Counted from the stretch's first letter, positions 47,540 to 57,966 are shown. The stretch is 64,000 bases of DNA from G963668345 sp965206025 (GCA_965206025.1 CBDBIU010000005.1:496001-560000); one strand, 5' to 3'. The notes: generated by a model from the sequence alone, not told the origin. Translations and numbers: made by a program.

Positions 47540-48268
47540 TTAACCGCTGGATTTCTTCTTTCGACTCTTCTGGCGGGTCACAACTTGGTTAACGTACTCG
47601 GGGTAATTGCGATGCACCATGATGTGGAAGTTGGGCTGATAGAATTCTTCGACCGCGAACAAGTACCCTTTGCGCTTCAACGAAGTCAGCACTCGTCGCA
47701 GCCACTGCCGTTGGGCTCGCGCCATGCCTTTTTTCGAGATGTCCAGACTGGCTCCGGTCAGGTGGGTAGAGCGCTTCTTGCCGGAAGCGGGCGCGGCGTT
47801 GTGGTTGCGCTTCTCCAAGGACTTTTGATATTTCGCCGTCCTGATGAGGCTGGTAATCCGCAGCCGTTTTCCAAACCGCGCGCGAAACTGGTTGCTGAGC
47901 CTGTCCAGAAAAAGTTTTGACCAGGGGCGGAGGTAGTGAAGGCGAGCGGGGACAGCATGCAGGTAGTATCCCCTGGCGTTGGCTGGAACCGGAGTCAGCA
48001 GGCGCAGGCGCGCGAAACGGTCGAGCATTTTCTGGTCTTCCAGTCGAGAGAGCCTGTCGCGATTCGCTCGCTCGTTCTGGATCACTTGCGAATCAGAGTT
48101 CGCTCGCAGGCTGTTCGCCAGGCTGGTTGCGGGCACCAAGAGACCCAAAACAAGAACAACACAGATTGTTTTGGCTCGTCCCACTGTGACCAGCCTAGCA
48201 CAGCGCCGTGAAGCAAACGACAAAGGTCGAGGTTTCGCTTGCAAGGCCGTGGCGGGAAAAGGTTTCAT
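47540..48268 (-). CDS. DUF5715-family exported protein, M15-like peptidase fold
   Basis: 242 residues as opened at 48268. A hydrophobic signal follows VGRAKT (residues 34-51, ICVVLVLGLLVPATSLA), so the true start may be the GTG or a later codon near residue 29. The C-terminal part has LRITSLIRTAKYQ, THLTGASLDIS (HxxGxxxD zinc motif) and NFHIMVH, the second metal histidine, as in D-Ala-D-Ala carboxypeptidase-like M15 enzymes. It probably trims peptidoglycan in the periplasm. Confidence 0.78.
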   Translation of the reverse strand: MKPFPATALQAKPRPLSFASRRCARLVTVGRAKTICVVLVLGLLVPATSLANSLRANSDSQVIQNERANRDRLSRLEDQKMLDRFARLRLLTPVPANARGYYLHAVPARLHYLRPWSKLFLDRLSNQFRARFGKRLRITSLIRTAKYQKSLEKRNHNAAPASGKKRSTHLTGASLDISKKGMARAQRQWLRRVLTSLKRKGYLFAVEEFYQPNFHIMVHRNYPEYVNQVVTRQKSRKKKSSG

Positions 48269-48406
48269 CTCTTCTTACATCGTCCGGAAGAGGGGTGAGC
48301 TACAGCCAATCCGGTTAACCGGCCGGCATGGCCGCCGGGGCGGCAGAACCTCGGTTGAAGGGTGAATGGTGAGCGCTCCCGATCTCCCCTGCCGACCCTC
48401 TTTAGT

Positions 48407-48739
48407 CTAACAAGGCGTTGATTCTACTGGAGTTCGGAAGAATTTGGTTTGTTTCGTCGTCTGTGGTTCACAAGTTGCCGAAACTTGGGCGGGCGAACGG
48501 GACCAGGCGGACAGACGGCTGTCAAGTTCGCCGAACTTGGCCATCATTTCGCTGTGGTTTTTTGACATTTCGGCCCGCAGAGCATTGCGGAGGTCTTCGA
48601 AACGCGCGTTCATTTCTCCCCGCATATCGTTTAGCCGAGCGTTCATGTAGGTGTTATTGAGCAGCACGCCAATCAACACGATAATGATCGTAACGGTCGG
48701 CATGACGGCGACCGATAGGTAGAACTGCGTATCACTCAT
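48407..48739 (-). CDS. Small membrane protein with coiled coil
   Basis: 110 residues. Starts MSDTQFYLSVAVMPTVTI with one membrane helix (to about residue 28), then a polar coiled coil (ARLNDMRGEMNARFEDLRNA...). This small-protein pattern is common in Acidobacteria and related groups and has no known function. The last 30 residues (RSPAQVSATCEPQTTKQ...) look unlike the family and include the AATTTGGTTTG repeat, so the 3' end may have been replaced. Confidence 0.6.
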   Translation of the reverse strand: MSDTQFYLSVAVMPTVTIIIVLIGVLLNNTYMNARLNDMRGEMNARFEDLRNALRAEMSKNHSEMMAKFGELDSRLSAWSRSPAQVSATCEPQTTKQTKFFRTPVESTPC

Positions 48740-48790
48740 CGTTGCTTTGATCCTGACACGCTCGACTCCGCCACAGGCTGATTCGCCGGC

Positions 48791-51700
48791 TTACCGCTTC
48801 ACGGGAATCAGCAAGGGCAGGCTGGAAGCCCCGCCAGCCGTTACCACGATCTTCAAGTTTCCGGAGGGCACGGCGGGTGGAATCACGAAGTTGATCTGAT
48901 AGACCGCCACCAGAGTCGGAGCGTAGAAGCTCCCCAAAACCTTCGCCGGCAACCCGTCGACGGTCACCGCGGGTTCGATCACCGTCGCTGCCGCCGGAAC
49001 GGGTCCCGGCAGGTTCGTCTCTAGCGGAGGCTCAGTGGGTCCCAGCCCTGTCAGGAAAAGCACAATCACCTCGTCCGGCCGCGCCGGATTCTCGGGCGTC
49101 AGGGGACTGAAATCGGAGTGGAGCGCGGCGGCGAATAGACCGTCGGGCAAAATGACCTGGAAAACCCCTGGCTGAACCCAGTGTGTCTGTACGCCCGAGA
49201 ACGAAGCGACGGAGCCATTGTTCTCGATCGTGACGGTAATGTTATCCGCGGGCGCGGGAACATCCACGGGAACCTGAATATTGATCTGCTCTTGGCCGCT
49301 GACGTTGGCGAGAGCGAGAATAGGCACCGGGACGCCATTGACGGCGACACGCACGCCGCCGAGCTCGTGGGGAAGGGGAGAACCACTCGCTTGCAGAATC
49401 CCCTCCAGCCGCGCGGTAAGACCGGTCCCGAAGATCGATCCGAGGCTCCCTGGAACCCAGCCCACGGCGAAGCTGGCCCCGTTGACAAATCCGACGGAAC
49501 TGACAAAGGGGGTGTTTCCCACCACAGTGAGGCCGAAGACTACCGCCAACTCCCCGGCGCGCGCCTCTACCGCGAGGGCGCCGATTGTCTGACCGGCGAT
49601 GACGCTCGTCGAAGCCCGCCCCAGCCCGTTGGTTTCGACGACCTGAGATTCAAGCGTTGCCCCTCCCTCAAGCACGGTAAATGACACGGGGACGCCCCCA
49701 GCCGGTAGTCCCCTATCGTCTCCTAGTTCGACAACCAGCGGCAGAGCCGCCAGCTGGCCAACTGCTACAGCTTGGCCGTCTCCATCAAAGATTGACATCC
49801 TCGTCGGGGCGGCGACCACCAAGACCGTAAAGCCGGCACTTGCAGCACCAACCCGCACGGTGATCGTGACCGCTCCTGCCTGGTTGCCGAGTCTTACTAT
49901 CGCTGACACTTCACCCGACCGCGTGGTGGTTTGACGCGCGTTCTCCAAGGCTGCCGCGCCTGGCGGACTGACAGCCCAGCTAGCCGGCGCTCTGTCAATT
50001 GGCGAGCCGCAGATGTCAGTCACGCGGGCCAGCAAAGCCTGCCCTGGGCCGTCGAGGCGTTCCCCGGGACTTCCCGCCAGCCCATCCCCCTGCCTTTTCT
50101 CGATTCCCGACGCCGGCCCGACGCCGGCGATGAAGCCGACATCGAGGCTTCTCAATTCCGAGCTCAGCACGGTGGCCGTGATGACCCCGCTCGACATACA
50201 GCCGAGCGTGACATCAGCCGCGGCAACCCCGTCCCAAGAGGTGACCACTTCGATCGGGTTCGGCGTGACATCCTGCATCGAACTAAAGGCCATACCGACG
50301 TTCGCCATCGGAGTGTTGTCCTTCGCGCCTACCCACAGGCGGACCGCGTTGGGAATGCGCTCTCCGACGACACCGCTAACCCTGCTCGGCGAAAGCAGGA
50401 CAGCGTGGCCCGGCAAATCCTCTTTGCTCGGTACGATGGTGACGTGAAACGGGTCCTTCAGCGAGCGCCCGGCACTATCGGCCACCCTGATCTCAAGATG
50501 CGCGGGCAGCAAAACGTCTCCCGCGGAGCACGCAAACGCCGCCAAACCTTCGCCATCGGTGATAGCCGTGGCCGGGCACGACGCCACGGCCCCAATCACA
50601 TCCAGGGTCAGGGTCAAACCGGGCAGCGGTTCGGCTCCGGCGAGCGCGCGGACGACCAGCGGGCGAGGAAACGCCTCGTCTTTGAGGACGACCTGGTAGT
50701 CCCCAGCGGCCTTACTGAGCCCAGGGAAATCCTGCCCCACGATGTTAAGGTCGAAGACCGCCGACGGAGAGCCGGGAGAAACACGCGCCTGCGCTTGAAA
50801 CGGATCCGCGATGGGAGGCGTGGCGATCGTATGAGCTACTCCCGAAAGATTCGTTTCCGCCGAAATCGGGTCGAAGGCCACACCGGGCGTCGCACTGCTA
50901 AAGGTCACCGACGCCCCGAAAACAGGCCGCCCGTCGGCGGTAATAGCGCGAACAGCTAGAGGCTTGGCGAAGGGCACGCCGACGGCGGAAAGTTGTTGGC
51001 TGCCGCCGTAAACTTCGAGAGTGGAAGGGGCGGCTCCCGGAGTCGAGACCAAATCGATCCCGGTCAGCGACGAAGCGGTATCCATATCCCCGAGAACTTC
51101 ACTAGCCTCGGCGTTCATGCGAATGATCGTTCCCGGCGACCCGAACGCAAGGAACACGCCCTGTCCGCCGGAGCCTGCTTCGAGATCCAGGGCCGGCAGC
51201 GGAAAGGCAGCACCCGTCCGAGGATCTTCCAATGCCGACAGGCTCCCGGCGCCGCGGTCCACACGATATACGCCCCGCCCTTCGACCATAGCGTAGGCCG
51301 ATTCTTGGCCCGGCGACACTACCTTGAGCACCCTGCCGGGCGCGGCGAGCGTGGTTTCCAGGGCGCGTTCCGGCAAGTTGACGAACAAGATTTCCGCGTC
51401 GGCGGTTAGAAACGCCGTATCCAAGGGTGCATCCGGGTCGAAACTAATCGACGAAGCCCAGTTCGCCGGCATCTCGATCGCGACTGCGGTCCGCCCGTCT
51501 CGGGGGTCAATCTCGAACAGAGAATCGGCGACCACCGCGTACACCGCCGAGGCGTTTGGCGCCGCCGCGATTGCACTGGGTTCGGCAGGCAACCCGGCTT
51601 CGACGTCCAGCAGTTGCGGCGGAAGCGTAAGGAGATTGACAACCCGGACCGCGGGAGAACCGGACGTGGTCACGTACGCCCGCGCGGAGTCGGGCGTCAC

Positions 51701-52623
51701 GGCGATCCCGGTTACGTCAGATTTGAACCCTAAAACCTTCGGCACCGGATTGTCCGCATCCAGTGCTTCGAACACGTGCAGAACGGACCCGCCGATGACC
51801 AGGAACTGCCGTCCGTCCTCGGTCAAGACCGCCCCTTCCTCTCCCGTCTTGACAGGCTCGATCAACGGGTGTGTAGCAAGAACCGCGAAGGGCGGCGCCG
51901 GCCCCAGAACGTCCACGGAGTCAGACGCGACAACGTAGATCTTCAGAAGTTCGTTCGGCCTATCGGGGTCGGGAACGCCGACCGCCTGCAAGCCGCCCCG
52001 GCCAACCGTCGGCGAGCCAAGCAGCTGGAGGGTTCCGGCGTCGTGGATACTCACAGCCGCCCCCTGCTCAAACACCACGAGGTAGTCGCCCGCCCCCGGC
52101 AGCAAGGGGAAAGCGCCTGCCATGAGCAGACACAAGAGGCTCTTCTGGGATTTTAGTGGCTGGCGGCGGTGAGTGACGGATCCCTCGCCACTGTGAGGCC
52201 GACCTCCCGGAGCCTGCTTCGGTGCCATTCAAGGGCTTCGTGACAACTCTACGGCCCCCAAGGCCGGGCGGCGACTGCGTTGGCCAAAAAGAATTACTGA
52301 TAAACAAAGGGTTACGAGTAGAGCAAGGCTGCTGGCAGGTAGTCGTACAGTCTCCCGAAGGCTGTGAAATGCGGATCCACAACTGTCATCCAGTGGCCAC
52401 ACTCAAAGAGATAACTCCCTGTTTATCAGTGTCTTATTCCCTTTACGAGTTGCCCACGACCGGACTGGCGTGTAGGGTATTTGGGGATTTCTTGGCCGCC
52501 TTTTGGGCTCCGATGTGACTGCGGGCGACGTCGGGTCGGCAGGATGGAGGAGCCGGCTACCCGTTGGCCACCCACTAAAAACCCGGAAGAGCCACACAAG
52601 AGTCTCGCCAATAGGCACTTCAT
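48791..52623 (-). pseudogene. Very large exported Ig-like/propeller protein with TIGR03437-like C-terminus, signal peptide split by MITE-1
   Basis: Without MITE-1 copy 6 and one 8-bp duplication the gene is 3369 bases, 1122 residues, starting MKCLLARLLCLLMAGAFPLL, a signal peptide. The first third reads as a YVTN-like propeller (VTPDSARAYVTTSGSPAVRVV). The middle has bacterial Ig-like repeats (AVRAITADGRPVFGASVTFS; LVVELGDDRGLPAGGVPVSF). The last 230 residues match the Solibacter-type domain (VSSVGFVNGASFAVGWVPGS; GLGPTEPPLETNL; YQINFVIPPAVPSGN). The insertion falls after LLARLL. An in-frame ATG inside the MITE at 52228 would replace the signal with 30 MITE-encoded residues, leaving a 1145-codon frame but probably no export. 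Confidence 0.82.
52138..52593 (+). mobile_element. MITE-1 copy 6 (456 bp)
   Basis: Perfect 8-bp duplication ACACAAGA (52130-52137 and 52594-52601). It lies within the signal-peptide codons of the large exported protein. Confidence 0.95.
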
Positions 52624-52856
52624 CCCATCCCTCGAAGCGAAGAGGGAACTGCTTTTAACAATATACAAACATATTCAAGAAAATAGATAGTTTTGTATAA
52701 ATCATGAATAAATACTGAATACGAATAACAGAGGAGGGACTGCACGCGGCGGATCAGCGGGTTCTGTTCCGCGGCTAGCCTGCATTTCTCACCAGCGGCT
52801 AGGCGAAGTGCTTGAGCGGGCCGCGCCGCCTCGGTCGAGAGCGGACTGCCGTTCCT
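52624..52856. promoter_or_regulatory. AT-rich upstream region and partial repeat A
   Basis: 52655-52730 is unusually AT-rich for this sequence (AACAATATACAAACATATTC; TAGTTTTGTATAAATCATG) and is the likely promoter of the large exported protein. From 52776, TAGCCTGCATTTCTCACCAG resembles the left arm of repeat family A, fading after about 60 bp. Confidence 0.5.
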
Positions 52857-53024
52857 CTACTCGCAGCTCGCGGCCTGAGGCTCAGGCGGTGGTCCTTCGT
52901 GTTTCTCCATCGTCCCGCCGCAGCGAGGACATGGCGGCAATAGCTGCCCCTTCTTGACGCTCAAGAAGTGGCTGCACGCCGCGCACTTGTAGGTACTGTC
53001 TTCCGCAACCATTATTAGGGCCAT
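52857..53024 (-). CDS. Small zinc-ribbon protein
   Basis: 55 residues from ATG at 53024, with a GGAGAG site 7 bp upstream. The core YKCAACSHFLSVKKGQ and LLPPCPRCGGTMEK gives two CxxC pairs, as in rubredoxin-like zinc ribbons. The tail is Pro/Glu-rich. It follows the histidine kinase remnant by 121 bp on the same strand. Function unknown. Confidence 0.75.
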   Translation of the reverse strand: MALIMVAEDSTYKCAACSHFLSVKKGQLLPPCPRCGGTMEKHEGPPPEPQAASCE

Positions 53025-54059
53025 GGGTATTCTCTCCGACTATCGGGAGTATGTTAACAAACTCGCTCGGCGACCGGGCTTGGACTATAGCACTGTGTTG
53101 GCGCGAGGTCACTGGCCAAGGGGCGGTCAAAAACCGGCGCATCCGTTAACACGGGATCGTCACCCGCAGACTCGTTCCTGCCGCCTGGGACCCCTGCGCG
53201 AGAATATCGCCTCCGTGCCGCCGCACCATTTCGCGAGAGCTAAACAGGCCCCAGTTCGTCGCGGCGATCCGCCGATCCTTGACCCCGAATCCGGGATCGA
53301 ACAGCCGATTGACTTCTTCCTTCGCAAGATTTTTGTTGCGGTGCAAGATGTCGACGTGAACGAAATCGTTCGCCCGCTTAGTCGTGATGAGAATCTTGGC
53401 GGGCGTTCCGAACTTTTCAGCCGTGCCTTGCAGCAGGTTCGAGAAAACGGCGCTGATTTGCTGCGGCCGCACCGTCGTCCTAGGAAGAGGATGCAGGTCC
53501 AACTCGATTTCGATCTTATCCTTCAACTGAGTTTCCATCATTTCGAGGACGTCCCTCAGGAGCTCATTCAAATCCACCGCTAGTATCTCCGCCCGGTCCA
53601 AGTTCGTAAGCCGCTGCATTCGGGCTATGATGGCGCGCAGACGGTCGGCCGACAGGTGAGCCGATCCAAGCAGGTCTTCTTCCATACGATCGAGACGTAC
53701 TCGGTTTTCCCCCGATGCCTTCCCTCTCTTTTCGTGCAGAGACTGCAAGGTCTGGACCACACTGGCAAGAGCCCCGACTGGGCTATTGAGTTCGTGGCTC
53801 AAGGTGGCGGCAAAGCGTCCCATGGTAGCCGCGTTCTCAGAAACAACCAGCAGAGACTGCGTCTGACGCAAGTCGTCGGCCGCACGGAGTTCCCTCTGGT
53901 GGGCAGTGTATGTCCGGTAAACGCGACGATACATTACCGCGGAGAGGGCAACGCTCAACCAAACGAGAACGAACAGACCCGAGAACGCATCCGGGCTGGC
54001 CGCTTCATTGGGAGGGACCAATCCCCACAGCACGGCAAGGCGGTCGGAGAAGAAAAAGA

Positions 54060-54515
54060 GGCTCTTCTGGGATTTTAGTGGCTGGCGGCGGTGAGTGACG
54101 GATCCCTCGCCACTGTGAGGCCGACCTCCCGGAGCCTGCTTCGGTGCCATTCAAGGGCTTCGTGACAACTCTACGGCCCCCAAGGCCGGGCGGCGACTGC
54201 GTTGGCCAAAAAGAATTACTGATAAACAAAGGGTTACGAGTAGAGCAAGGCTGCTGGCAGGTAGTCGTACAGTCTCCCGAAGGCTGTGAAATGCGGATCC
54301 ACAACTGTCATCCAGTGGCCACACTCAAAGAGATAACTCCCTGTTTATCAGTATCTTATTCCCTTTACGAGTTGCCCACGACCGGACTGGCGTGTAGGGT
54401 ATTTGGGGATTTCTTGGCCGCCTTTTGGGCTCCGATGTGACTGCGGGCGACGTCGGGTCGGCAGGATGGAGGAGCCGGCTACCCGTTGGCCACCCACTAA
54501 AAACCCGGAAGAGCC
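54060..54515 (+). mobile_element. MITE-1 copy 7 (456 bp)
   Basis: Perfect 8-bp duplication GAAAAAGA (54052-54059 and 54516-54523). It lies in the last transmembrane part of the histidine kinase, 118 bp from IS copy B. One base differs from most copies (CAGTATCTT for CAGTGTCTT). Confidence 0.95.
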
Positions 54516-54633
54516 GAAAAAGAAGGCCTCCATCGCCAAGCCGACCGAGAGTGTGTGCAGAGGGTGCAAAGTCAGCACGAACACGCCGATGAGGATCACC
54601 GTGCTTAGCCTGGGAGTGATGGAAGGGATGAGA

Positions 54634-56299
54634 CCAGGATTTCCGTTTTGGCCCTGGCACGGCCACAGTATACATCCGCGCCGGCCCGAATGCCACGTCT
54701 TTTCGCGCTGAACCCTGCACATCCCCTCCGCCGGTAGGCGCCAGGGCTCGTCCGTCCGCTCACAGACGTTGATTGCGCGGCCTGAACGGCGCTGCGGCCG
54801 ACACTGCTCCCTGCCAAACCTTTTTGGAGCCGAAAACTGTTGATCCTAGCCCGGTCAACGCTACCCGCTCGGCAGCGGCAGCGCCCAGATCCTGTGCAGC
54901 ATGTCACCGAACAGCCGCCGGTTCAGATGCCCCTCGGCCAGCAGCAACCAGTAGTAGCGGGCATGCTTGACCAGCCGCCCGCCGGTCTTCATCAGCCGCT
55001 GCTGCAAGCTCGTCAGCGACCAGCTCTTGATGCTTGGTGGCAGTCCCAGCCGCCGCCACAGGTTGCCGAGGTTGTAAGCCAGGACGCTGAGTTGCAAGCG
55101 AACTTCGTTCGCGCGAAAACGATGGCACGACAACCGTGTCCAATTCGTGGCCTGCTTGCCTTCCTTGATCCACTGCTCGGCCGTGCCGCGCTTGTTGTAA
55201 AAGCGCACCACCGAGCGACTGGGCCGGGTCATGTTGGTGACGATGAAGCCGGGTTGCGCGAACAGTTCGCCCGGGTGGTGCTCAACCTTCGCTACGATGC
55301 GCCGCGGTTTGCTCCAACTGGCGGCCTGATAGCGGAAGCTCTTGTAGCGCACCAGGGGCTTGGCGCTCGGCCTGCCCGGTGGCCGAAACAGGATGTCCTC
55401 GATCTCCAACTCCAGGCTCTTGTTGGCCGGAATGCGAATGGCGTACTGTACTCCGCGTTCCTCCGAAGCCTCATAAACCTCCGGCTTGGCAAAGGCCGCA
55501 TCGCCCCGGAAGGCGACCTGCTTGCCCGCAGCCTGTTGGCGCTCGATCTCCGGCAACAATAGCTCATCCCAGTCGTCGGCGCTGTGCACGTTGCCTGGAC
55601 GCAGCTTTGCAGCGAGGCAATCACCATGACCGTTGAACAAAAGCAACGGATGGTAGCAGACCGACTCGAAGTGTCCGTTGTAGGCACTGCCTTCCTGTTG
55701 GCCATGGACCGGACTCTCGGTGGAGTCCATGTCCAGAACGACCCGCTCGGAGTCGTCGAACGCCTCCGCTTGCCCGACCAGCTCTCGGTTCAGCGCCATC
55801 AGCCCCAGTAGATTCTCTTCGCTCGCCAGCATCTCCGTCTCGAAGCCGTGCAGCGTCGAGGTCAAGGCCGCACCGCGATCCCAGATCTTCTGCGAACCGA
55901 TCAGCCGAAACGTCGGATCGATCGAAACCCGCTCGGCGTCGTTGAGGTCCTCGTAGCCCGCCAAGCGGCTGTAGACCGACTGCCGCAACAGATCAGCGAG
56001 CGTGAACTGCTTGTTTGTGCCTTGCCGGGAGTCGCTGAGATGCTCGTCAATCAGTTCTCCGAGACCGAGCCGTTCGTCCAGTTCGCGAACCAAAATCAGG
56101 CCACCATCAGAAGTGACGTGCGATCCCTGGAAATCGACTTTCAACAAGCCGTTGAAACTTAGCTGGAATGGCTTGGTTTGTTTTTCACCCATTGGGTGTT
56201 GGCCTCCATGGCGTCCTCATCGGGCTCTAGCCCCTATGAATAAAGACGCTCAAGGCCGCTGGAAGGTCGGGATGTCAAACATCAAATTGAAAATGCGGG
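54634..56299 (-). mobile_element. IS1380-family insertion sequence, copy B (1666 bp)
   Basis: Perfect 5-bp duplication TGAGA (54629-54633 and 56300-56304). Ends CCAGGATTTCC and, in complement, CCCGCATTTTC. More diverged from copies A and C than they are from each other, so it is an older insertion or a distinct subtype. Inserted in the membrane part of the histidine kinase. Confidence 0.95.
54861..56192 (-). CDS. IS1380-family transposase (copy B)
   Basis: 443 residues, the same length and DDE/YREK residues as copy A (DMDSTES, FRGDAAFAKP, YNKRGTAEQWIKEGK). Differences are scattered (for example KQTKPFQLSF for KETKPFQLTF; NDAERVS for NDAARVS), mostly conservative, so the protein may be active. 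Confidence 0.94.
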   Translation of the reverse strand: MGEKQTKPFQLSFNGLLKVDFQGSHVTSDGGLILVRELDERLGLGELIDEHLSDSRQGTNKQFTLADLLRQSVYSRLAGYEDLNDAERVSIDPTFRLIGSQKIWDRGAALTSTLHGFETEMLASEENLLGLMALNRELVGQAEAFDDSERVVLDMDSTESPVHGQQEGSAYNGHFESVCYHPLLLFNGHGDCLAAKLRPGNVHSADDWDELLLPEIERQQAAGKQVAFRGDAAFAKPEVYEASEERGVQYAIRIPANKSLELEIEDILFRPPGRPSAKPLVRYKSFRYQAASWSKPRRIVAKVEHHPGELFAQPGFIVTNMTRPSRSVVRFYNKRGTAEQWIKEGKQATNWTRLSCHRFRANEVRLQLSVLAYNLGNLWRRLGLPPSIKSWSLTSLQQRLMKTGGRLVKHARYYWLLLAEGHLNRRLFGDMLHRIWALPLPSG

Positions 56300-56711
56300 T
56301 GAGATCCGGTCGCAACGCAGTTTCCACGTAGACATTCCAGACGAGAAACCCGCAGGTGAAGAAGACGGCCAACCAGCCTATGAGCGCCGCCTTGTTCGTA
56401 CTCCACTCCGTTCGCCCGAGGCAGAACACTGTGACTCCGAGGACCGAGATTCCCAGGTAGAGGGAGGCTCCTGGCAGCGCAGGCAGCTCTCCGTGGGCCA
56501 AGCTGCGAGCCAGGAGAAGGGAGATCGGAACCAAGATGGCGGCGACCCCGTACACCTGAAGCCCTATCCGGCGGAGTCGCGAAACCTCGTCAAGGAAACC
56601 CGCGTCGTCCTTCGTATCTGATTGAAGAAAATGAAACCGAACTATCGATCCCAGTTTGTTCATGGCCCGTTCAGAAAGGTTGCTCGGGAATCGCTCAGTA
56701 GCTGCCATCCG

Positions 56712-57920
56712 TTAGACTCCGGTCACGGCGACAAGGCTAATATCGTCCGAGATGCCGTCGGCGCCTCCAAAAGCGAGCCCCCGTTCCACAAGGGTTCGGA
56801 CGACGTGGCCACCGTCTTTGTCCCTCATCTCCACAAGGGATTTCAGTAATTCATGCTCTTCAAAAAATTCACCGTTGTCTCCACGAATCTCACCGAGACC
56901 GTCCGAAGTCACCAATAAATGGTCGCCTAGGTTGATCTCCAACTCGCGGGTGTCAAAGTGATCTGGTCCCGCCTGAGGAAAGAGTCCCAGAGGAAGACCG
57001 GATAGTGGAATCTGATGCACATCCGCCTCTTGTCCCGAGCACAGGACGAACGGGTAGGGCAGCCCGGCGTTGGCAATCTGCACGTGATGGCCGTCCGCAC
57101 CTAGCTCGACGACCGTCGCGGCGGCGAACATTCCCTCCGGCAAAAACCGGTGCAGGCGGCTGTTCATGTCGGCGAGCAGTTGGAGGGGGTTCGATGCACG
57201 CGAGGCTGTCTCTTGGAAGATGGCCTTCAACAGCATACTCGTGAGCGCCGCCTGGATGCCGTGCCCGGTAACGTCGGCAAGCAGCCAAATCACCCGCCCA
57301 TCGCCGGAACTGACGTCGTAGTAATCCCCACCGACGGCTACACTTGGCCGATAGGCGACGTTCACTTCGAAGCCTTTTACCTGCGGGAAGTTCTCCGGCA
57401 GCAGACTTCGCTGGACCCGCGCGGCCATTTCCACTTCCTTTTCAAGCGATTTGTGGCGACTGGCCAACTCACCATGCTCTTTCATCAACCTGTTAAGGGC
57501 CTTGATCTTCTCGGAAAGATCCTGCCGGAGGCTTTTCTCCTCCAAGGCGTGGCGTACGAGAATCAGCAGTTCCTCGTTGTCCCATGGTTTTTCCAGATAG
57601 TGGTAAAGCCCCACTTCATTGATCGCTCGAATCGCGTTTGCCTTATCGGCGAACCCCGTCAGCAGTATCCGGGGCGCTTCCGGTTGTAGATTACGCGCTT
57701 GTTTGAGAAAGTCGATACCGCTCATCGTGGGCATCAGGAAGTCGCTCAGGATCAGGTCGACTCGCTGAGTTTTTAGTTTTTCACTCGCTTCGTAGGGATC
57801 GCTAAAGGTTAACAGGGTATAGTCGGTCTCAAGCGAGAATAGGCTCCGCAGAGAACTGAGTATAAGCTCGTCGTCGTCGACGACAACGAGCGTGCGGCCG
57901 TCTTCGGTCTCTGCACCCAT
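56712..57920 (-). CDS. Response regulator with PP2C (RsbU/SpoIIE-type) phosphatase output
   Basis: 402 residues. Receiver domain at residues 8-125 with acidic pocket D15/D16, phospho-acceptor D60 (LILSDFLMP), T88 and K111. A coiled-coil linker follows (about 125-180), then the PP2C domain: MAARVQRSLLPENFP, VGGDYYDVSS, LADVTGHGIQAALTS and LLVTSDGLGEIRGDNGEFF supply the metal-binding Asp/Gly residues. Such proteins dephosphorylate an anti-sigma antagonist (STAS) when phosphorylated. Operon partner is the histidine kinase gene 3 bp downstream, now broken, so its cognate input may be lost. Confidence 0.93.
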   Translation of the reverse strand: MGAETEDGRTLVVVDDDELILSSLRSLFSLETDYTLLTFSDPYEASEKLKTQRVDLILSDFLMPTMSGIDFLKQARNLQPEAPRILLTGFADKANAIRAINEVGLYHYLEKPWDNEELLILVRHALEEKSLRQDLSEKIKALNRLMKEHGELASRHKSLEKEVEMAARVQRSLLPENFPQVKGFEVNVAYRPSVAVGGDYYDVSSGDGRVIWLLADVTGHGIQAALTSMLLKAIFQETASRASNPLQLLADMNSRLHRFLPEGMFAAATVVELGADGHHVQIANAGLPYPFVLCSGQEADVHQIPLSGLPLGLFPQAGPDHFDTRELEINLGDHLLVTSDGLGEIRGDNGEFFEEHELLKSLVEMRDKDGGHVVRTLVERGLAFGGADGISDDISLVAVTGV

Positions 57921-57966
57921 TGACTGGACTTGACCTGACTGTCAGCGACGTGACCCTGCCCGTGCC

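Larger units (their letters stand above)
53146..56708 (-). pseudogene. Membrane histidine kinase, broken by IS1380 copy B and MITE-1 copy 7
   Basis: Taking out the IS with one 5-bp duplication and the MITE with one 8-bp duplication leaves 1428 bases, exactly 475 codons plus stop. The N-terminus starts MAATERFPSNLSERAMNKLG, and the rejoined segments read ETALRPD-LIPSITPRL and GLAMEAFFF-SDRLAVLWG. It had about six membrane helices, then a HisKA domain (ATLSHELNSPVGALAS, with the phospho-accepting His) and an HATPase_c domain (LLQGTAEKFG, FDPGFGVKDRR, VRRHGGDI). Its start lies 3 bp after the receiver-PP2C gene, so the two formed one operon. The C-terminal 334-codon frame still opens from an ATG in the MITE. 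Confidence 0.88.
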
